From: Pelecanus crispus | Taxonomy: Eukaryota > Chordata > Aves > Pelecaniformes > Pelecanidae | Direction of reading: 5' to 3' | Length of the DNA stretch: 64,000 nucleotides | Assembly: GCF_030463565.1 (NCBI RefSeq) | Contig: NC_134653.1 | Location: 30,875,150 to 30,939,149, forward strand | Part shown: positions 34,601-41,590 of the stretch, piece by piece | How the letters are laid out: each line of letters starts with the position of its first letter | How positions within the stretch are numbered: the stretch's first letter is position 1 | The notes under the pieces: model-generated | What the model was told of the DNA's origin: nothing | Database searches by the model: none | Seen by the model: only the letters and a program-made list of their open reading frames with translations | Position numbers and translations under genes: made by a program

Positions 34601-37584
34601 CAGTGAGGGTTTCTCTGTTTTTGGGAAGCATGTTCATATTTCTCAGCAGCCAGTACTGTTCAGCAAAACATTGTTCTTGTTTTATGAGGCAGAACTGAGC
34701 TCAGGCAGTGTTGGAGGCAAATCATTTGCAGTTCTGGGTGACCATGCCAATCACAAGTCTTTGTCATTGCAAGCGCTGTAGTATCTAATAAGTGTTTCTG
34801 CATGCTCTGCTTGGCCTCTGTTCTGCTGGGGGAAGAAGAGGAAAATTTTTCACTCTGGTTCAGCAGGAACTGTGCCATGAGACGTGCAGAGATGCTGTTT
34901 CAGAGTGTTTTCCTCTGACAGAGGGCTCTGTGCCCCTCCGCACTGAAGGACTCCTCCCAAGGGCTGTTCCCATCACGGGTGCAGTGCAGGGCATTGCTGT
35001 GAGGCTGCTGGGCCAAAGAGACTCTGGAGTGGGCAGGCAGGAGGGACAAAATCCTGATGCTAGAGATGGTTTTGTCCAAGTGGGACTGCAGGGCTGGACC
35101 CAGCGGTCAGCCTTTCGGTTCCAGGTTGTGGGGAGGGAGGGATGTTACTGGAACTGAGCATCCTGCAGTTCAACGGTAGTCACTGGTGTCTTTGTCCTTT
35201 CATCCAGCAAGCAGCGCCACAATAAGCTGTGGAAGCAGCAGGCAGAGAGCAACCTACCCCAGAACACAGACGGCACCACGGGGTCAGGCGACTTCTTACT
35301 CGAGAGCTTAGACATCGACCTAGAAAACCGCCTGGCTGACCTGGACACACCTTCACAGTCAGCATACCTGGACAACCGTGCCGGCACAGAAGTGTCTGTG
35401 GGGTTTAATTACTGCTTCCGTCGCCTCTCGGACACGCTGCTGGAGAACAAGATCCCTGGTGACAGGGAGGGCTTTTTCCATGTGGAGGAGCTGGAGCGGG
35501 ACGTGCTTGTGGAGCGCACTGCCTCGCTGGTGGGACAGTCTCTGTCTGCTCCTTCAGAGGGGAGGCTGCTGGAGACGTCGAAAGCCCTGGAGACGGCGGA
35601 ACCGCTGGCAGAGCTGAGCAGTTTCAGCGAGAAGGAAGTGAAGAAGAAACTGGACTTCAGCCCCAGGAAAGGAAGGATAGTGCTGGGCCCTGGGGACCCA
35701 GGGGAGGACAGTGTCAGGGAGGAACATCCGATGGAGAAGTGGAAGCGGCGTTTGTCCATGCACAAGGAGGAGAGCAGGCTTAATAGAGAGAACTTGAATA
35801 ACAACAACAGCAAAAGGAGTTGCCCAGAGGATTTTGAGGTGCGTATGGAGTTGAAACGTAGGTGATTAGCATGGCTGACTCTACTGCAAGTGAAACTGCT
35901 CTTCTCATCTTCATAGCACAGTTTCATTTGACTTGGATAAAGCCTTTCATTCCATGATGAGCTTCTTCCTTTTCGAAGTGCTTCTGAACATGGCTTTGCT
36001 TGCCCAAGCTATGGATTTAGATGCCAGAGAGAGAGCGCACACATGTGAGTGCCCTATAAACTGCTTTGGGCAGCTTGCTTGCATGACCATCGCTTGAAAC
36101 GGTAGGTATTCTTCCATTGAAGATACTGTCTGCTGAGAAAGTACTTGGCTTTTGTTCCTGCTGCAGGGCCTTAAGAGAAGTGGAAATGGGCTTAGTTTCA
36201 AATCTGTGTGGCTGTGAATACACCTTGTGATCTGTGCCTCTCGCTCTGCTTATTGCTGGTGTCTTGTTCTGTGCACATTTATCTGTACCTGTTTTCTTTT
36301 TTGCAGCATGATGCCGTATTTGGGATCCTCAGTAAGGTCAAGCCTTCCTATCAGTCTTGCACTGACTGCATGTATTCCTCGGCCAGTTTGTCTCCTGACT
36401 CCTTTGGGGAGCAGTGCGAAAAGTTGAACCCCGGCACTGCGCGTCGCAGCACCACCATCTGCACGCAACCAGCCCTCCTCTCCCACATCAATTCCAACTT
36501 GGCGGACCACCTGCCCAGCAAGGCACACTCAGAGGAAGCAATCAGAACTAAAAATAATGAGGCTCCGCTTCCTCTGTCGGCAGGAACTGGTACTTTGGAG
36601 GCTGGCACTTGCAAATCACTTGATCAACACTGCAGCATTTTGGAGAAAGGAAAAGATGCACCAAAAACCCCAGTCAAAACTCTGCTGCCCAGGAGAAACT
36701 CGCACTGTGACAAGAGCCTCCTTAACGTAGAAGTGGTGAAAGAAGAGTCTCTAGACAGAAAAGATAGCAAACCTACCAAGGATCTGAAGTACTTGTTGTT
36801 CAGCAAAGACTTGGAAAAGCCAAGTGCAAACAGTTACTTGATGCAGCATCAGGAGTCTCTTATCCAGCTGCAGAAAGCAGGCTTGGTTAGGAAACACACC
36901 AAAGAGCTGGAGCGGTTGAAAAGCCTACCCTCGGACGCCTCGTCGCTGCTCAGAGAGAGCCCCCTGAGCAGAGTCGACTCCGGCATTGTGGAAGAAAGTG
37001 AGGATTTGATTTCACATCACAGCCTCGTACCTCTTCTGGGACCAGCACCGTTGATACCTGAAGATGCAGAAAATGATGTGGAGAAGTTAGAGGTGAAACG
37101 CACCTTGGAGGGGATCTCTCAGAAAACCTCCACACCCTTCATGTGTCGGTTGGAGCACACGAGCAGTTTCACCAAGGACTTCCTGAAGACCATCTGCTAC
37201 ACTCCCTCTTCCTCCCGGAGCTCCAACCTGACGCGTAGCTCCAGCAGCGACAGTATCCACAGCGTGCGGGGCAAGCCCGGCCTGGTGAAGCAGCGAACTC
37301 AGGAAATTGAGACCAGGCTGCGGCTGGCTGGCTTGACTGTGTCTTCTCCTCTGAAAAGGTCCAATTCTCTCGCCAAGCTAGGATGTCTTAACTTGTCCTC
37401 TGAGGACTTATCAAGTGACATGGATGTGTCAACCATAACGGACTCAAAAGAGGCCGTTTCAAGCAAGTCTTCCGTGCTCTGTGAGCCACAATCCACGCTG
37501 AGGAGTGCAGACGTCACCTCCAAACTGGCAGCAAAGCCAGCAGTCGGAAACTTGAAGAACACGCTTTGGATGGGCAAAAGTTGA
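4652..37584 (+). CDS. SSH1: SSH1, slingshot protein phosphatase 1 (exons 2-15; exon 1 off window)
   Basis: Cofilin/ADF phosphatase of the slingshot family. It removes the inhibitory Ser3 phosphate from cofilin, so it reactivates actin filament severing; it acts in the cytosol on F-actin. Fourteen exons join in one frame of 1062 codons plus stop. The order is SSH-N region, DEK_C domain, dual-specificity phosphatase domain with HCKMGVSRS (catalytic Cys at 34100-34102), then a long Ser-rich tail. Adding the 23 human exon-1 residues puts the catalytic Cys at 393 and the Trp needed for F-actin activation at 458, as in human SSH1. The tail keeps the RSNSL 14-3-3-type site (about 37357-37371). The phosphatase core and C-terminus (QEIETRLRLAGLTVSSPLKR) match SSH1 rather than SSH2 or SSH3. 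No frameshift or internal stop was found, and every intron is GT-AG. The total of about 1085 residues is close to human (1049). Confidence 0.96.
5637..6202 (+). mobile_element. solo LTR of an avian endogenous retrovirus
   Basis: 566-bp LTR beginning TGTCCTGG and ending CCACGACA. These form imperfect 8-bp terminal inverted repeats with 7 of 8 matching. Inside are a degenerate TATA-like box (about 5891), an ATT microsatellite and an ATTAAA poly(A) signal (6066-6071), in the usual U3-R-U5 order. No gag, pol, env or primer-binding site adjoins it, so it is a recombined solo LTR in SSH1 intron 2, in the same orientation as the gene. I recognise the sequence from memory as a family abundant in neoavian genomes. 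Its flanks do not show a clear target-site duplication. Confidence 0.88.
6001..6023 (+). repeat. (ATT)n microsatellite inside the LTR
   Basis: About seven ATT units in the right third of the LTR. This repeat is typical of this LTR family and its length is likely polymorphic. Confidence 0.9.
21639..21742 (+). CDS. SSH1: SSH1 exon 3
   Basis: Reads SLSESFFMVKGAALFLQQ and on to HPHKHA, nearly identical to human SSH1 residues about 37-71, in the conserved SSH N-terminal region. The acceptor is TTTTCCAG and the donor is GCAG followed by GTAGTG. It enters with the third base of a Ser codon and leaves after the first base of a Gly codon. Confidence 0.96.
23594..23658 (+). CDS. SSH1: SSH1 exon 4
   Basis: 65 bases completing a Gly codon and reading DLPQHLQVMINLLRCEDRIK then Leu, as in human SSH1 apart from exon borders. 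The acceptor is CTCTGCAG and the donor is CTG followed by GTAAGA. It leaves in phase 0. Confidence 0.96.
24443..24564 (+). CDS. SSH1: SSH1 exon 5
   Basis: Reads AVRLESVWTDRVRYMVVVYS onward to LLGVDFSSKE. It belongs to the slingshot N-terminal domain needed for cofilin recognition and F-actin activation. The acceptor is TTTCTAG and the donor is GAG followed by GTATGT. It leaves after two bases of a Ser codon. Confidence 0.97.
25150..25275 (-). mobile_element. probable MIR-like SINE relic, reverse orientation
   Basis: In SSH1 intron 5. The order of words follows the reverse complement of the MIR consensus as I recall it: GTGAGTAAATCAAGGCAG, then GGCAGAGCTGGAGTTAGAAG, then a gap-containing version of CCCAGGTCTCC. 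Highly diverged. An alignment with avian MIR models is needed to confirm it. Confidence 0.45.
26767..26835 (+). CDS. SSH1: SSH1 exon 6
   Basis: 69 bases reading SKSCTIGMVLRLWSDTKIHL then DGD and two bases of Gly. Identical in this stretch to human SSH1 as I recall it. The acceptor is CTTCCAG and the donor is ATGG followed by GTAAGA. Confidence 0.97.
27270..27335 (+). CDS. SSH1: SSH1 exon 7
   Basis: 66 bases reading GGFSVSTAGRMHIFKPVSVQ then AM, with two bases of a Trp codon at the end. The acceptor is CTGTTAG and the donor is ATGTG followed by GTATGT. Confidence 0.97.
28656..28850 (+). CDS. SSH1: SSH1 exon 8
   Basis: 195 bases starting WSALQILHKACEVARRYNYF and ending in PDSPALFVD plus two bases of Lys. 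It contains the LHK motif (about 28674-28682), reported in human SSH1 as needed for activation by F-actin. The acceptor is CTTGCAG. The donor is ACAA followed by GTCAGT, without the usual G at -1, so this junction is comparatively weak. Confidence 0.97.
29093..29186 (+). CDS. SSH1: SSH1 exon 9 (start of DEK_C domain)
   Basis: Reads PTERERTERLIKAKLRSIMM onward to LENVTSKE. This is the first half of the DEK_C-type helical domain found in slingshot proteins between the N-terminal region and the phosphatase. The acceptor is TTTTTCAG; the donor GAG followed by GTAGAT is weak downstream of the GT. It leaves in phase 0. Confidence 0.96.
30578..30706 (+). CDS. SSH1: SSH1 exon 10 (end of DEK_C, start of phosphatase domain)
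   Basis: 129 bases, 43 whole codons, reading IRNELEKHMNCNLKEFKEFI onward to PSLIFDHLYL. It completes the DEK_C domain and enters the dual-specificity phosphatase fold (IFDHLYLGSEWNA). The acceptor is TCTGTAG and the donor is CTG followed by GTAAGC. Confidence 0.97.
31839..31885 (+). CDS. SSH1: SSH1 exon 11
   Basis: 47 bases reading GSEWNASNLEELQGS plus two bases of Gly, in the N-terminal part of the phosphatase domain. The acceptor is GTTGCAG and the donor is TCGG followed by GGTGAGT. Confidence 0.96.
33227..33373 (+). CDS. SSH1: SSH1 exon 12 (phosphatase domain, general-acid loop)
   Basis: Reads IDYILNVTREIDNFFPGLFA, then YHNIRVYDEETTDLL and HFINKA. The VYDEETTDLL loop carries the Asp that acts as general acid in dual-specificity phosphatases (assignment from family knowledge). 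The acceptor is CTCCACAG and the donor is CCAA followed by GTAAGC. Confidence 0.97.
34072..34272 (+). CDS. SSH1: SSH1 exon 13 (catalytic P-loop)
   Basis: 201 bases. It contains the phosphatase signature HCKMGVSRSAS, with the nucleophile Cys codon at 34100-34102 and the P-loop Arg at 34118-34120. It continues YNYVKQKRSIARPNAGFMRQ and LLEYEGILDA. The KQKRSIARPN version is typical of SSH1; SSH2 has KERRTVTKPN. The acceptor is TTCTGCAG and the donor is GCGAG followed by GTAAGG. Confidence 0.98.
35208..35838 (+). CDS. SSH1: SSH1 exon 14
   Basis: 631 bases. It starts SKQRHNKLWKQQ, with the Trp equivalent to human Trp458 at 35230-35232, then runs into a poorly conserved acidic/Ser-rich linker. Conserved islands are CFRRLSD, EKEVKKKLDF and ENLNNNNSKRSCP. 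The acceptor is TCATCCAG. The donor GAG followed by GTGCGT is weak. Reading through it adds only VRMELKRR before a stop at 35863-35865. Confidence 0.95.
36307..37584 (+). CDS. SSH1: SSH1 exon 15 (last coding exon)
   Basis: 425 codons and TGA. It begins HDAVFGILSKVKPSYQSCTD and ends GNLKNTLWMGKS, parallel to human PENLKSPSWMSKS. It carries the tail conserved in SSH1: SYLMQHQESLIQLQKAGLVR, TSSFTKDFLKTICYTP, and SNLTRSSSSDSIHSVRGKPG with the LKRSNSLAKLG block. The last two contain Ser sites that in human bind 14-3-3 when phosphorylated and hold the enzyme inactive. The acceptor is TTTTTTGCAG. The open frame extends left to 36208, but the 36208-36306 part is intronic. Confidence 0.97.
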   Translation, partial: HDAVFGILSKVKPSYQSCTDCMYSSASLSPDSFGEQCEKLNPGTARRSTTICTQPALLSHINSNLADHLPSKAHSEEAIRTKNNEAPLPLSAGTGTLEAGTCKSLDQHCSILEKGKDAPKTPVKTLLPRRNSHCDKSLLNVEVVKEESLDRKDSKPTKDLKYLLFSKDLEKPSANSYLMQHQESLIQLQKAGLVRKHTKELERLKSLPSDASSLLRESPLSRVDSGIVEESEDLISHHSLVPLLGPAPLIPEDAENDVEKLEVKRTLEGISQKTSTPFMCRLEHTSSFTKDFLKTICYTPSSSRSSNLTRSSSSDSIHSVRGKPGLVKQRTQEIETRLRLAGLTVSSPLKRSNSLAKLGCLNLSSEDLSSDMDVSTITDSKEAVSSKSSVLCEPQSTLRSADVTSKLAAKPAVGNLKNTLWMGKS

Positions 37585-37772
37585 TGCCTTCTGTGGAGGG
37601 AGCAGGGGGGTGGATGTGGGGGTTTTTATGGCATTTATTCATTGCACCGATGCAGTTTTATCATCTGACTTGCAGTAGTTCATCTGATGCCACCTCTTCT
37701 TCCCCTCCTTGTACTCTATGTGGGGAGAAAAAAAAAAAACCATAATGGGTCATGATGAATGGCACAAGGGAA

Positions 37773-37778
37773 AATAAA
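37773..37778 (+). promoter_or_regulatory. proximal poly(A) signal AATAAA
   Basis: AATAAA 189 bases after the SSH1 stop codon. Sequence 20-45 bases further is TG-rich (TTTGTGTGTG). It would give a very short 3' UTR that lacks the hairpin. Confidence 0.5.
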
Positions 37779-37882
37779 ATGTATTGCATGGCTTAGAAGA
37801 GGACTTTGTGTGTGAATTGCCTGTTGTCCTGCAGGATGCTATTTCTAGTACTGTTTGCCAAGTATAATAATGTGTTTTTGTG

Positions 37883-37938
37883 TGTGTGTATATATAGATA
37901 GATATTTGTACCTATTTATCTATCTATATATATATATA
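37883..37938 (+). repeat. GT/TA microsatellite forming a 22-bp RNA hairpin
   Basis: In the SSH1 3' UTR. The 15 bases 37890-37904 are a perfect reverse complement of 37917-37931. Outward, the (TG)n and (TA)n runs continue the stem with U-A and G-U pairs to 37883/37938. The loop is 12 bases (37905-37916). The repeat units are GT, TA and GATA/TATC. Confidence 0.85.
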
Positions 37939-39713
37939 AAATGCTGAAATAATCTGTTTCAAAGATGCAACAAAATAATTAGTCATAACTTTTTTTTTTT
38001 TTACAGAACAAACACACAAGTCTCTAGTTAAAACAGGGCACTTGTGGAAAAATCCTTAAAATGGTGACATGAACACTACCTCTGTTCTTGCTGACTTTTA
38101 GTCTTGGTTTGTTGTTTGTTTTCTTTTAAAAAGGCTTTTCCCACAATACTTGCTGTTGTTTGAAGGTATTCCCTCAGTGTTAACTGTAAAGGCCTGGAGG
38201 AGTATGGAGACAGAGGCTTTACCGCACCGAGTGACCTAGCTGTGAAGTGAAGGAGTATCGAGCTGTGTTCGTGTTGACTGTGCTGGCGTTAGTCCGTCTT
38301 CGCTGCGTGACCGGGTGAATTGTCATAGTCTCATGTTGGTGCCAGAGTGACACCCAGACTGTGTCGCTGTCGCAGGCTTACATTCCCATGGAGAGGTGTC
38401 TTGTTCTTTGGGTGTTTTTGCTGTCGTCGTGGTTTGTAATGTCCCAGTACTAATGATGAGCCTGGCCAGTAAGTGACCGTGGACCCTCGTGAAGCTTTGT
38501 GTATTGCTGTGTCAGTGTCGTGGATCCTGTGCTGGGGACCCTTCTTCATTGGGCTGTTGGTGACACGCTGTGCCGGCGAGATGGCCGAGGAGGGACGGCT
38601 CTCCTGGCGTCCCACGCAGTCAAAATCCCAGCAGGCAATAGGTGAACGTGTGTCTTTTCTGATTATTGCTGTTGGTTTTGGTAGAACGATTCCTGCATCC
38701 TTGGTTTGCCGGCAGCCTGGGAAGCTGTTGACGAAGTCCAAGGGATTATTTATGCTGGGTGTCAGGAGGCTGGGTGGCCCCAGAGCAGGGAGCCGGGGTG
38801 TACGTGTCCCAGCTCTTGCAGAGCCGCACCAGCCTCCTGCCAGGGGTGACAGAGGCATAAATCCTGATCTCAGAGGGGTGCATCCTTCGGGGCGAGCAGT
38901 CAAACAGAAATACGGGCTCACTCTAAAGAGACAGAGAGATATTGAAGGTGTGGGTGAGGTCTTTCAGAGGAAAGCTGGCGTGCCCTGCAGGGAGGACGCC
39001 AGGGGCTGCCCGTGCTCTCCCTTGGCGAGGCGCCCGTGGTGCTGCATGCTCTGCAGCAATCCTAGCCGAGGAAGCGTGTCCCTTCCCACGCCAGAGGCTG
39101 GCTCTTGGGGACCGGTCCCAGACCAGTCTTACCATGTGCTCCTCCTCCTGCTGCCCTGCTGTGGGAGATGCTTGAAATGCAGCAGTGCACCGATGCTATA
39201 TGAAATGCACATTTTCTTGGAATATTTTGAGCAGCCAGCCCAGGTCAGGAACTGCTCTGTGCTAGATTCACTGGCCAAGTCAGGAGGGAAGAGCTTGAGA
39301 AGCGTGTAGGGAACATGCTCCAAACCTTGGTGCTCTCCACGTCCCATCTGAAATAGTGCTGGCTGCTTGTGCCTTCGGGATGATATTTTGAAGCAGGCTC
39401 GGGGGTCAAAACAGACCTCAGAGGTCAGTGAAGGCAAACGGATGGATTTGCTTGTTTAGCAACCAGGCTCTCCCCACATTTTAAGATCTCCATCGAAAGC
39501 CGTTCTTAAAGATCCCCTCCTTGAGGTGGGGGAGGGAGCAGGGCTGCAAGCAGTCGTTCTCAGAGTCTGTATTAATCAAAAATCCACTGTCTGGAGAAAG
39601 GGAGCCATGTGTTTTACTGTCCTAAATGCCCAGAGTCTACCTTTTTTCCTTCAGCAAAGACCCCACATTTTTGTATTAACAGTGTGAGGAATTGTAGGGA
39701 CTGGCAATCAGTA

Positions 39714-39719
39714 AATAAA
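39714..39719 (+). promoter_or_regulatory. internal poly(A) signal AATAAA
   Basis: AATAAA in the SSH1 3' UTR; a second copy lies at 39957-39962. No strong GU-rich downstream element follows the first. Use is uncertain. Confidence 0.35.
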
Positions 39720-41563
39720 TGTCCCTCCTTGAAGAGTCTTAAATTTGATGTACATTTTTAGCTTAAGGCACGCTTCCTGTTCCGCCCATGAAAGCTGGTT
39801 TGAAGCAAAATCTGCTGCGTGAGGGGACCCTGGAAAATGTGCACAATCTTTTGCTTTTTAGGGCTGAGAAAACGCTGGGTTGTGATCAGGGTAGGACTGA
39901 AATACCCTCTACCCTATGTCAGCGAACCACAGGTGCACGTGCAAGTCCAGAGCTGCAATAAATTTCCTATATTTGTATCATCTTTACTATCCTTGTTTAC
40001 ACCCAGATTCTGATTTATGAAAGGGGGCACACAGGAGGCCCCGGGGCTGTTTGATGCCCACAGGGCTCGGAGCAGGGGCTCGGAGCAGGTGCCCAGGGAG
40101 GCCTTGGTGCCTCCCGCCCGGCGAACCCCTGCCGTGCCCCGCTGCGCTCAGGGTTGATCCCAGCACAGTTTGATCGTCGGCCTTGGCTTGCAAGGGCCAT
40201 TTGCACAGGTTTTTTTCTCCGCTCTGTGTTACACCGGCACCTTTCTCAGAACTGCAGACGCTTCTCATTGCTGCCTGGCCAAGGGACGAAGTGTGTGTGG
40301 GGGGTCAGATTTGAATAAATTCAAAAAAATTCCGTTAACTGATGCAAGCGAACCTATATATTTCCTTCCTGTTTTCTTGAGTGCCTGCCAAGTTCTGCTG
40401 CGTACAAACCACTGCTTTCCCGGGGCGTAGCTCGGCGCTGACCGCCTTCCCCCTGCCTGTCGCTTGGACTCGGCTCTCGCTGGGCCAACCCCACCGCTTT
40501 GCTCATCGGGCTCGGGGCTCCGTCGCTGCGTCGTCGCGACGCTGTCGGGATAGAGGCACAGTTTAGTGGGAGTCAGTCTCAAAGCCAATGTGCGCTAGAA
40601 GCACTGGTGTGCCATTGCGAAGGTTTTTGTAGCCAAACCTATGATGCTTGCAGACTTCATTAGATTTGTTGCATGAGAAGGTAGATGTGTTTGTCCTCTC
40701 CCACGTGTTGTAATTGTTCTTTTACAATTGAGTGCCTTAATAATAGTTTACAAATACTGTGTATTTATGCTGAGCTGTTCAACTCTGCTGTTAGCTGTTC
40801 TTTTTTTTTGGTTTTTTTGGTGCTTTTGGTGTTTCCAGTGGCAGTGAGACCGTTACTACTTCTGCATATCGACCTCCCGGCCCCGCTGAGCTCAGCGCCA
40901 CTAACCACTTCCCTTCTGCTCTGTATATGGCAAAACCAAAGGGCTGCGTCGAGCTGCCGCCGTGCCAGCTGCAGCTCCCAGTGCCCCCATTTATCTATGC
41001 ATTGCTGCAGAAACGCGGACAAGGGGGGGTGTCCGGGGAGACATCCCATCGGCAGCCGGCCGTGCTTTGCTCAGCGGATTGCCGGGTACGAATCCAAACC
41101 CAGTCCCATTCTGCCAGAAAACCCGAAATGCACAAAACTGGCACCTTATTTCCAGTCCAGGCTTTGTCGGTCTGTGTGATAGCAATAGCCGTCCTCCTGG
41201 TTGTCCTTCCCATGAAGGTGGGGTTTGGCTCGGTCGTGTCCCGCCGTCCCCCTTGCAGGCATCGCCTGCTCTCTGCTGGGGAGCCGGCTCCCGACCTGGG
41301 AGGTGGAGACCGTCCTGGTTAGACCGTGACCACAGACCCGGAGAGGAGGGGTGGGTGAGTAACGTGTAGCTGTTCCAGTGCATTGCTGTACTCTATGATA
41401 ACAATGTTCCCTTTTATTTCACGGTATTTCTTAATTCTGGTTTTCTATTTAAATATGCAGTATTTTTTGTACTGTACGTTTGCGGTAGGGGATGCATAAT
41501 GCACTTTTTTTTACTTTTGTTTGTAAAAATGTACTGTATATTTTATGTGCTTCTTGTGAGAAA

Positions 41564-41569
41564 AATAAA
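41564..41569 (+). promoter_or_regulatory. distal poly(A) signal AATAAA, likely main SSH1 3' end
   Basis: AATAAA within GAGAAAAATAAAC, followed at once by TTTTTTGTTTTCC and preceded by UGUA-type motifs (TGTAAAAATGTACTGTATA). This is the usual layout of a strong cleavage site. GC-rich intergenic sequence begins directly after it. Confidence 0.65.
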
Positions 41570-41590
41570 CTTTTTTGTTTTCCTTTTACA

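Larger units (their letters stand above)
21743..36306. other. SSH1 introns 3-14
   Basis: Twelve introns: 21743-23593, 23659-24442, 24565-26766, 26836-27269, 27336-28655, 28851-29092, 29187-30577, 30707-31838, 31886-33226, 33374-34071, 34273-35207 and 35839-36306. They hold a probable MIR relic (25150-25275) and an A-rich purine tract (28167-28220). No further exon, RNA gene or young transposon was recognised. The weakest donors are those of exon 9 (GTAGAT) and exon 14 (GTGCGT). Confidence 0.85.
37585..41590 (+). other. SSH1: SSH1 3' UTR (probable full extent)
   Basis: Follows the SSH1 stop. It is AT-rich, with several AATAAA signals at 37773, 39714, 39957 and 41564. The last is followed by a T/G-rich downstream element and preceded by AU-rich sequence of the kind seen at conserved 3' ends, so I place the main end near 41590. 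A GT/TA microsatellite hairpin lies at 37883-37938. A 278-codon open frame near 38473-39309 has no recognisable domain. The 3' end is inferred; RNA data would decide which signals are used. Confidence 0.65.

Noticed and set aside
35409-35927. 172-codon minus-strand Ser-rich open frame
   Set aside because: Antisense of SSH1 exon 14; its Ser/Leu-rich composition simply mirrors the Glu/Lys codons of the sense strand.
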